NCBI RefSeq assembly: GCF_014490555.1
Contig: NZ_CP061032.1
Span: forward strand, 682,001 to 746,000
Source: Corynebacterium lujinxingii
GTDB taxonomy: Bacteria; Actinomycetota; Actinomycetes; Mycobacteriales; Mycobacteriaceae
Direction of reading: 5' to 3'
DNA length: 64,000 bases
In this document: piece after piece, positions 58,081 to 64,000 of the stretch
Layout: each line of letters opens with the position of its first letter
How positions within the stretch are numbered: the stretch's first letter is position 1
Program-made: the position numbers and the translations under genes
Notes under the pieces: model-generated
Told to the model about the DNA's origin: nothing
Databases searched by the model: none
The model's input: only the letters and a program-made list of their open reading frames with translations

Positions 58081-58415
58081 GCAACAGAGAGCGCGCCGCC
58101 GAAGTTATCCGGCAGTTTCTAAACGGCAAAGAACCGCACTCAACCATACTACGAAACCGGCTAGACAACACGGGCCTGCTCGCACCAGACCTGTCTGAAA
58201 TCGAGTTCGACGAGGACGGCACCTGGCGAGAAGACGAAGAAGACCCGGACATCCTCGTACTGACCAAAGGCCTACCCAACAGGTTCGTCGGAATCTGCCT
58301 AGTCGACCGCGACGAAAACCGCGCCACGATACACGCACGCCCCGTGGAGGAAACACGCGAATTCGCCCACGCCCTGCTTGTCGCCGCCGACACAGCGGAG
58401 GGGAAGCACAAATGA
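58077..58415 (+). CDS. Phage protein (112 aa)
   Basis: This 112-residue acidic protein has an N-terminal helix (NRERAAEVIRQFLNG) and a beta-rich C-terminal part. It is coupled by ATGA to the membrane protein gene and to the following gene. Function unknown. Confidence 0.55.
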   Translation: MSNRERAAEVIRQFLNGKEPHSTILRNRLDNTGLLAPDLSEIEFDEDGTWREDEEDPDILVLTKGLPNRFVGICLVDRDENRATIHARPVEETREFAHALLVAADTAEGKHK

Positions 58416-58621
58416 GCGCTGACTTCATCAAGACCATGAACGCCGCCTGGGCGAGGGGACGAGTCCAACAAGCCGACCTCGACACGTTCAAAACCCACGG
58501 GGCCAGCGTCCCCGACCGGCTGTACACCATGGCCGGAAACGGCGAACTCACCATGAACTGGCTACTCCACTACTGGAAGAAAACCGCCATCCAAGGCGAG
58601 AGCAAGGAGGTGGGGCAGTGA
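58412..58621 (+). CDS. Small phage protein (69 aa)
   Basis: This 69-residue helical protein (MNAAWARGRVQQADLDTFKT) ends with the Shine-Dalgarno of the next gene (AAGGAGG) within its last codons. Function unknown. Confidence 0.5.
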   Translation: MSADFIKTMNAAWARGRVQQADLDTFKTHGASVPDRLYTMAGNGELTMNWLLHYWKKTAIQGESKEVGQ

Positions 58622-58749
58622 CGTCACCTGACCCCGACCGCGAGCGACTCCGCTGGGTCGAACGTCGCGCCGATCCCACCGAAGACAACGGCAACGACGC
58701 GGACTACACCATCGACGACCCCTACGACATCGACTGGGACGAACCCTAA
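58618..58749 (+). CDS. Small acidic phage protein (43 aa)
   Basis: This 43-residue protein starts at GTG 58618 in a GTGA overlap. It is strongly acidic in its C-terminal half (DDPYDIDWDEP). It may mimic DNA or bind a basic partner; unproven. Confidence 0.45.
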   Translation: MTSPDPDRERLRWVERRADPTEDNGNDADYTIDDPYDIDWDEP

Positions 58750-58764
58750 AAGGAGACACCACCT

Positions 58765-58935
58765 TTGGACGAAGACTTCGCAATCAAAACCCTGCGCCGG
58801 TTCGCGACCGGCAAAAAACTCCCCACCGCTCAACTCCAACACCTGGAGGAGAGCGGTTTTATTTGCGCCACCGACGACGGGAAACACCACCTGACCACCC
58901 ACGGCGCACTCACACTACGGAAAGGAACCCTCTAA
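58765..58935 (+). CDS. Small phage protein (56 aa)
   Basis: This 56-residue protein starts at TTG 58765, 7 bases after AAGGAGACACC. It is a compact helix-turn-helix-like sequence with a wing (ATGKKLPTAQLQHLEES, HLTTHGALTLRKG), so DNA binding is possible. Its TAA overlaps the next ATG (TAATG). Confidence 0.5.
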   Translation: MDEDFAIKTLRRFATGKKLPTAQLQHLEESGFICATDDGKHHLTTHGALTLRKGTL

Positions 58936-59324
58936 TGGCATGGATGACTAAGGGCCTCGCCCTCGACCTGCTCGCAATCCTCACCAACGCCAGCCAATCC
59001 GCCTTCGACCGAATCAAGGAAGAGCCGGACCAGGAGAACTGGCCGCCCGCGGAGAAGACACCGGACGAGCCCGAAACACCGAAGCAAGACCCAGCACCCA
59101 CCCCCAAGCCGGACGCCCAGGAGCCGCCGGCCGTCGACAACACCGCCGACCTGCTCACCGAAGCGAAAAACCTCCTGCAGAGCATCAGCGCCGCCGGTGG
59201 CCGCGACTGGATCAAAACCACCCTGCTACCGAAATTCGGCGTCGCGAAACTCTCCGACGTCCCCGCCGACAAACTCCCCGCCCTCATCGAGGCAGCCAAG
59301 AACAGGAAGAAGGAAACGCAGTGA
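58935..59324 (+). CDS. Phage protein (129 aa), Pro-rich linker
   Basis: This 129-residue protein has a short N-terminal helical part, a Pro/Glu/Asp-rich linker (residues about 38-72) and a C-terminal helical domain (DWIKTTLLPKFGVAKLSDVP). Similar small proteins precede DUF2800 nucleases in several phages; they are of unknown function. Coupled to the DUF2800 gene by a GTGA overlap. Confidence 0.6.
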   Translation: MAWMTKGLALDLLAILTNASQSAFDRIKEEPDQENWPPAEKTPDEPETPKQDPAPTPKPDAQEPPAVDNTADLLTEAKNLLQSISAAGGRDWIKTTLLPKFGVAKLSDVPADKLPALIEAAKNRKKETQ

Positions 59325-60862
59325 CCGAACTAAGGCGCTACCTCACCTGCTACGACACCGATAGCCGCAGAGACCTCGTCTACGACACCCACGGCTACCA
59401 GCCCCACATCACCGCCCCTGACGGCGGGTGGACACCCGACGACAAAGACGATCTGGAAAAAGCAGCGAACGATAACAAGCTTATCTTCGCGCGCACGCAC
59501 TCCGGCGACGTCTGGAAGATCGGCTTGTGGCGGTTCAACAAGAAAACCATCACGCTCGAGGACCCGCGCACAACATCACCCGGCAGCAAGCAACGCCTCA
59601 AGTACGAGGAGATCGAATCGCTTGGCACCTGCCCGACGCGCGAAACCGACGGCCTGGGCAAAGTCGTCGAAGCGACTGCCGCGAAAACCGAACCTGTCGC
59701 GCACGCCGACCGTGACCACGCACTGCTCTCCGCGTCCAGCGCGCACCGGTGGCTCAACTGCACGCCAGCCCCTTACCTGGAAGCAAAGCACCCGGACACC
59801 ACCTCGGAGGCAGCGGAGGAGGGCACGGCCGCCCATGAACTCGCGGAGCATAAACTCCGCCAGCTCCTCGACATGCCCACCACCCGGCCCGAATCGGAGT
59901 GGCATGTCGAGGAGATGGACGACTACACCGACCAGTACGCCGACCACGTCATGGCCGAACTCACCCGCGCCCGCGACACCGACCCGGCAGCGTTCCTCTC
60001 CATCGAGGAGCGCCTGGACTTCAGCCACATTGTGCCGGACGGGTTCGGCACCGGTGACGCCCTCATCCTCGGCGGCGACACACTCACCATCGTCGACCTG
60101 AAGTACGGCAAAGGCGTCGAAGTCTCCGCCGTAGGTAATCCACAGATGCGCCTGTACGCACTCGGCGCGCTGGCCACCTACGGCATGATCTACGACATCG
60201 AGAAGGTGCGCATGGTGATCTTCCAGCCACGCATCGGCAACGTCAGCGTCGATGAGATCACCGCCGACGAACTCACCACCTGGGCAGAAGATGTTGTGCG
60301 TCCCGCGGCGGAGAAAGCAATCGCAGGCGAAGGCGACCTCAAAGCGGGCGAGTGGTGCCGGTTTTGCCGGCATGCCGCACAATGCCCCGCACTCGCCGCG
60401 GAGATGTTCGCCCATGTGCCCACCTCAGCGGAGCACGTGCCGGCAGCACCAGACCCGGACACTCTCACCGACGACCAGATCGCCACGATCGTCACGCATG
60501 CTGGCGAACTGAAAAAGTGGCTGACGAAGGTGGAGTCGTACGCCCTGGCGCAAGCCACCGAGGGCCACAACTACCCGGGTTTGAAGTTGGTGGAGGGCAG
60601 GTCGGTGCGCAAGTACACCGACGAGGCCGACGTCGCCCGCACAGTCGAAGCAGCGGGGGAGGACCCGTACAAACCGCGCGAAGTCCTCGGCATCACCGCC
60701 ATGACGAAACACCTCGGCAAGAAGCGCTTCGAGGACCTGCTCGGCGACTACGTCCATAAGCCGGAGGGCAAGCCCGCCCTGGTGCCGGAGTCGGATAAGC
60801 GGCCGGCGCTCGAACTCGCCACACCGGAGAACGTCTTCCAACCTATCGAGAAAGGAGCCTGA
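59321..60862 (+). CDS. DUF2800 family phage nuclease (PD-(D/E)XK, Cas4-like)
   Basis: This 513-residue protein starts at GTG 59321. Residues about 1-125 are an extra domain not typical of DUF2800. From about 130 the family domain begins (HALLSASSAHRWLNCTPAPY, then EEGTAAHELAEHKL). The nuclease core is TGDALI...LTIVDLKYGKG, and a Cas4-like cysteine cluster CRFCRHAAQC follows. It probably resects DNA ends in phage recombination, acting with the DUF2815 protein behind it. Confidence 0.85.
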   Translation: MTELRRYLTCYDTDSRRDLVYDTHGYQPHITAPDGGWTPDDKDDLEKAANDNKLIFARTHSGDVWKIGLWRFNKKTITLEDPRTTSPGSKQRLKYEEIESLGTCPTRETDGLGKVVEATAAKTEPVAHADRDHALLSASSAHRWLNCTPAPYLEAKHPDTTSEAAEEGTAAHELAEHKLRQLLDMPTTRPESEWHVEEMDDYTDQYADHVMAELTRARDTDPAAFLSIEERLDFSHIVPDGFGTGDALILGGDTLTIVDLKYGKGVEVSAVGNPQMRLYALGALATYGMIYDIEKVRMVIFQPRIGNVSVDEITADELTTWAEDVVRPAAEKAIAGEGDLKAGEWCRFCRHAAQCPALAAEMFAHVPTSAEHVPAAPDPDTLTDDQIATIVTHAGELKKWLTKVESYALAQATEGHNYPGLKLVEGRSVRKYTDEADVARTVEAAGEDPYKPREVLGITAMTKHLGKKRFEDLLGDYVHKPEGKPALVPESDKRPALELATPENVFQPIEKGA

Positions 60863-60865
60863 ACC

Positions 60866-61015
60866 ATGTCCATCTTCGAGGAGGACCTGCCACCTGGTCA
60901 GGAAATCCTGCAACAGTCCGCCCCGAGACGAGGCTCGCTCATAGAAGAGTTACTCGCTGCGATCGCGGACGAACTCCACCAGATCAACCAGCACATCGAA
61001 GACCGAAATCTCTAG
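60866..61015 (+). CDS. Small phage protein (49 aa)
   Basis: This 49-residue protein (MSIFEEDLPPGQEIL) lies between the nuclease and the ssDNA-binding protein genes with AAAGGAG upstream. It is mainly helical with an acidic C-terminus. Function unknown. Confidence 0.55.
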   Translation: MSIFEEDLPPGQEILQQSAPRRGSLIEELLAAIADELHQINQHIEDRNL

Positions 61016-61035
61016 CCCTTTAGGAGGCACCCATC

Positions 61036-61635
61036 ATGGCAACCATCTCTAACCGCGCAGTCAAGGCCCAAGGCCGACTGTCCTACCCGAACCTGTTCAC
61101 CGCCCGCGCAGCAAACGAGACCGCCAAACCCAAGTACGGAGCAACCCTGCTCATCCCCAAGACCGACACCGCCACCGTCGAACGCATCCAGGCCGCCATC
61201 GACGCAGCCGTGAAAGACGGCATCGAACGCCGCATCTTCAAGGGAGCCGTCGACCCCTCGCGCTCCAAGTACCCCCCGCTGCGTGACGGCGACACCCCCA
61301 AGGACGACGGCAGCGAACGCGGCGAGGAGTTCGCCGGCCACTGGTTCATCTCCGCGAAGGCACCAGGCGACAAGCCCCGCCCGGCCGTCGTCGACGCCAA
61401 CGTCCAGCCCGTCATGGACGAGTCCGAGATCTACGCCGGCTGCTACGTCAACATGTTCGTGGAGTTCTACGCCTACGAGAACTCCGGCAACAAGGGCATC
61501 GCAGCGTCCCTGCGCGGCACGCAGTTCGTCCGCGACGGCGACCGCCTCGGTGGCGAAACGCTGGAGGCGGAGGACATGTTCTCCGCAGTCGCCGGTGCCG
61601 ACACGGCATCGTCCGCCGACGACGACTGGCTGTAA
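61036..61635 (+). CDS. DUF2815 family phage ssDNA-binding protein
   Basis: This 199-residue protein matches DUF2815: GRLSYPNLFTAR, KYGATLLIPKTD, PLRDGDTPKDDGSERGEEF and GCYVNMFVEFYAYENSGNKG. The family has an OB-like fold and serves as single-stranded DNA-binding protein in phages, usually beside DUF2800. ATG 61036 has a Shine-Dalgarno AGGAGG upstream. Confidence 0.88.
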   Translation: MATISNRAVKAQGRLSYPNLFTARAANETAKPKYGATLLIPKTDTATVERIQAAIDAAVKDGIERRIFKGAVDPSRSKYPPLRDGDTPKDDGSERGEEFAGHWFISAKAPGDKPRPAVVDANVQPVMDESEIYAGCYVNMFVEFYAYENSGNKGIAASLRGTQFVRDGDRLGGETLEAEDMFSAVAGADTASSADDDWL

Positions 61636-61698
61636 ATGGACGTCTACATCCGCGTCGTGATGAGCGCACGCGCGCGCACGGCGCTCGAGGACTTCTAG
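61636..61698 (+). pseudogene. 20-codon frame abutting the DUF2815 gene (mini-ORF or remnant)
   Basis: An ATG follows the DUF2815 TAA directly and opens 20 codons (VYIRVVMSARARTALEDF). No ribosome site of its own is visible; it could be translated by reinitiation, or be the remaining start of a gene displaced by the HNH gene. Confidence 0.25.
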
Positions 61699-61811
61699 CC
61701 CACATCACCACCCATCTGGCCCCGCCACAACCACTGTGCGCGGGGCCATCTCAATCTTCCCACCCCACAACTTCATACATCCCCGGCCCAGCACCTGGAA
61801 GGAGACGCACC

Positions 61812-62417
61812 ATGCAACTCGAGAACTGGAAACCCATCCCCGGCTACGAAGGGTGCTACGAGGTCTCTGACCAGGGAAGGGTGAGAAGCCTCGGCCGCAC
61901 CATCTTCTATCGCGATGGAAGAACGAAAACCATCCGCGAACGGATGCTCAAGCCGAACAACACTGGTAAGGGCTACAAAAACGTCAGTCTGTGGAAAGAC
62001 CACAAAGTTCAGGTCAAACTCATCCACGCGCTCGTCACCGAGGCATTCATTGGGCCACGCCCCGAAGGGCTTGAAGTGTGCCACAACAACGGAAAACCAG
62101 GCGACAACCGGCTTGAAAACCTGCGATACGACACCAGAAGCGCCAACGCACTCGATCGGACGAAACACGGAAATAACCACTGCCGCAACCGAACACATTG
62201 CCCCAGAGGACACGCGCTACAGCAGCCGAATCTAGTCCCCAGTCGCGCGAAGCAAGGACATCGAAAATGCCTCGCCTGTCAGCGCGCGCACGCCTACCTG
62301 TACCACCACAAAGACCAACGCAGCCAAATGCAACAGCTGGCCGATGGCTACTACCGAAAAATCATGCAATCAACGATCCGCGAGGGGAGCAACCACCAGT
62401 GCAAAACCGAGAACTGA
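61812..62417 (+). CDS. NUMOD4/HNH homing-type endonuclease
   Basis: This 201-residue protein has an N-terminal NUMOD4 motif (WKPIPGYEGCYEVSDQGRVR) and a central HNH domain (HALVTEAFIGPRPEGLEVCH, then NNGKPGDNRLENLRYDT). A C-terminal zinc-ribbon-like part follows (CPRGHAL...CLACQRAH). Such free-standing nucleases are typical phage hitchhikers. GGAAGGAGACG precedes ATG 61812. It lies between the ssDNA-binding protein and primase genes and overlaps the primase start by 19 bases. Confidence 0.87.
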   Translation: MQLENWKPIPGYEGCYEVSDQGRVRSLGRTIFYRDGRTKTIRERMLKPNNTGKGYKNVSLWKDHKVQVKLIHALVTEAFIGPRPEGLEVCHNNGKPGDNRLENLRYDTRSANALDRTKHGNNHCRNRTHCPRGHALQQPNLVPSRAKQGHRKCLACQRAHAYLYHHKDQRSQMQQLADGYYRKIMQSTIREGSNHQCKTEN

Positions 62418-64000
62418 AAATCAGCACGGCTTCCAGCAAGACCGCTCTTAAGTGGACCAACAAGCTCACCACGCTCCAGGACATGACGGCAATGGCATAC
62501 GAGCCAGTCGTAGTGGAGCTCACCAAGAGCGAATACTTCTCCCTCCCGAAGGGAGAAAGAGACAAGCACAAGGATGTCGGTGGATTCGTCGGTGGCCACC
62601 TTAAAAACGGCCGGCGTCGCAAAGGCCACGTTCTTTCTCGTTCGCTGGTCACCCTCGACTTGGATAATCTCCCCGCCGAGGTCGACCTCGCAGCAGTGCT
62701 CGCGGAGACGCTGCCGTACGCATGGCTCGCGCACACCACATTGAGTCACTCGCCCGAGAATCCACGATGGCGTGTCTGGGTGTGGCTGACACGCGATATT
62801 TCGCCAGACGAATATGGCGCAGTTTCTCGCCGTATTGCCCAGGACATCAACCCCGGCTTGAGCTGGTTCGACCCGTCGACGTTCGAAAGTGAACGGCTGA
62901 TGTACGCTCCGGCCACCCTCACCGACGGCGACTACCACGTCGAAGTATCCAGCAAGAAAGACATCCTCAACCCGGACGACTTCCTTGAGCGTTACGACAC
63001 TTGGCAAGACGTCACCACCTGGCCCGGCATCACCCCAGAACAGGCCAAGGCTTTCGAAGCCAACGGCAGGCTGGACGACCCGCGGGACAAGCCCGGCATG
63101 CTCGGCGCCTTCAACCGCGCCTACCCAATCACCCGCGCGATCGAAACGTTCCTGCCCGAGGTGTACAAACCTGGCACCACCAAGGACCGCTACACCTACA
63201 CCGGCGGCACCTCGTCCAACGGACTCATCGTCTACAACGGCGGCCACTTCGCCTACTCCCAGCACGCCACCGACCCCGCAGCCGACGGCCACTCCCACAG
63301 TGCGTTCGACCTCGTGCGCATCCACCGCTTCGGCGACCTCGACGCGGACACCACCGCCAGCACACCGGCGAACAAGAAGCCTTCGTATGTGGCGATGATG
63401 GACCTCGTCAACGACGACCCGGGCGCCCGCGCCGAGAACGCGAAAGCGAGTGCCGCGATGATCGACGAAGTCTTCCAGCCGATCACCACCGACAACGACG
63501 AATCTGTGGCAGCGCCGGGACCAGCGGACGAACCGTTAGAAGAAACCAACAAGTTGCCCGTCGACACCGCCGGAGCAGGGGAGAAGCCGGCCTCCAGCAA
63601 GGACTGGCTACTCAAACTCGAAACGAAGCAGGACGGCACGTTCAAAGACACCATCGGAAACTTCGAACTCATCCTGCAGCACGACCCCCGGTTCAACCAC
63701 ATCGCCTGGAACAGCCACGCCTCACAACTCGAAGTCCAAGACCCCAGCCTCCTGCCCTGGGACCAGGTCAAACCCGGCTGGACCGACAACGACGAAGCCA
63801 GGCTCAAAACCGAAATCGCCCGCACCTACGGCGGGCTCTACGCACCCACCAAAATGAACGACGCACTCCTCTCCACCGCCAGCGCGCGCGCCTTCCACCC
63901 CGTGCGCGACTACTTCAACAACCTCCTGCCCTGGGACGGCGTCGAACGCCTCGACACGCTGCTCGTTGACACGCTCGGCGCCGACGACACCGACTACGTC
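62399..64000 (+). CDS. VapE-type primase/helicase (partial, C-terminus outside window)
   Basis: The frame is open to the window end, with 534 residues visible. The start is GTG 62399 with GAGGGGAG upstream, inside the end of the HNH gene. The N-terminal half resembles archaeo-eukaryotic-type primase domains of VapE proteins (VTLDLDN, WLAHTTLSHSPENPRWRVWV, MYAPAT). The last visible part has the VapE marker LPWDGVERLDTLL; the P-loop ATPase domain would follow outside the window. It probably initiates phage DNA replication. Confidence 0.82.
   Translation, partial: MQNRELKISTASSKTALKWTNKLTTLQDMTAMAYEPVVVELTKSEYFSLPKGERDKHKDVGGFVGGHLKNGRRRKGHVLSRSLVTLDLDNLPAEVDLAAVLAETLPYAWLAHTTLSHSPENPRWRVWVWLTRDISPDEYGAVSRRIAQDINPGLSWFDPSTFESERLMYAPATLTDGDYHVEVSSKKDILNPDDFLERYDTWQDVTTWPGITPEQAKAFEANGRLDDPRDKPGMLGAFNRAYPITRAIETFLPEVYKPGTTKDRYTYTGGTSSNGLIVYNGGHFAYSQHATDPAADGHSHSAFDLVRIHRFGDLDADTTASTPANKKPSYVAMMDLVNDDPGARAENAKASAAMIDEVFQPITTDNDESVAAPGPADEPLEETNKLPVDTAGAGEKPASSKDWLLKLETKQDGTFKDTIGNFELILQHDPRFNHIAWNSHASQLEVQDPSLLPWDQVKPGWTDNDEARLKTEIARTYGGLYAPTKMNDALLSTASARAFHPVRDYFNNLLPWDGVERLDTLLVDTLGADDTDYV

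Larger units (their letters stand above)
48064..64000. mobile_element. Temperate prophage, left part (continues beyond the window)
   Basis: The element runs from the tRNA fragment at 48084-48108 to beyond 64000. It has an integrase at the edge, a leftward lysogeny module, a divergent switch region, a rightward early region of many small overlapping genes, and replication/recombination genes (DUF2800, DUF2815, HNH, VapE). No structural, packaging or lysis genes appear in the window; they would lie further right. The intact tRNA is expected at the far end. Confidence 0.9.

Overview
The window is high-GC actinobacterial chromosome and almost certainly Corynebacterium. The evidence is the content and order of the housekeeping genes: prs-glmU followed by an MFS gene and a multicopper oxidase, an rplY/ctc gene, two peptidyl-tRNA hydrolase genes, a gapB-type GAPDH with a long N-terminal extension, a pat-type aminotransferase, MmpL and DUF222/HNH proteins. 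This order resembles what I recall of the C. glutamicum prsA-glmU-copO region. No rRNA gene and no intact tRNA gene is visible.

Host part (1-48063). 1-2725: a 5-oxoproline cluster (pxpA and a pxpB-pxpC fusion) under a GntR/FCD regulator with a clear palindrome at its promoter. 2778-9676: PPK2 kinase, 3-methyladenine glycosylase, HAD hydrolase, HIBCH-like crotonase, secreted histidine phosphatase, GapB-type GAPDH, small lipoprotein. 9654-11975: a sqdB-sqdX-like pair, pointing to sulfoquinovosyl lipid synthesis. 12173-19313: a two-gene surface operon, a 1615-residue repeat adhesin and a membrane-tethered metzincin-like protease. 20612-23559: a TetR/MmpL efflux pair with twin palindromic operators. 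23599-26302: an AAA ATPase divergent from a hipBA toxin-antitoxin operon with three evenly spaced operators. 26291-35861: membrane, SDR, patatin, RF3, FMN-reductase, pth1/pth2, FAH, DUF222-HNH and L25 genes. 35995-40122: a tightly overlapping operon of PaaI thioesterase, aromatic amino-acid permease, Pat aminotransferase and MHS transporter. 40200-45428: prs, glmU, an MFS protein and a Tat-exported copper oxidase. 45496-48063: a Gly/Ala-rich PPE-like protein with a DUF3558-like lipoprotein.

Prophage part (about 48084 to beyond 64000). A temperate prophage is integrated at a tRNA 3' end, whose fragment remains at 48084-48108. The leftward module is integrase, a membrane protein, an ImmA-type protease and a repressor. 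The rightward module starts with a Cro-like protein and a non-coding stretch with several stem-loops and a tRNA-like T-arm/acceptor ending in CCA. After a leftward, AT-richer moron-like gene and a rightward terminator comes a long chain of small early genes, mostly joined by 4-base ATGA/GTGA overlaps. These lead into a recombination/replication block: DUF2800 nuclease, DUF2815 ssDNA-binding protein, an HNH endonuclease and a VapE-type primase cut by the window end. Structural genes are not reached.

The signals I consider most worth attention are: the structured RNA and its possible antitermination role; a 12-base motif (TCGTCGATAMGC) found at least 11 times in the host part and not seen in the prophage; the sqdB-sqdX pair; a truncated Type-ISP-like methylase in the phage; the adhesin/protease operon; the PPE-like/lipoprotein pair; and the operator architecture of hipBA.
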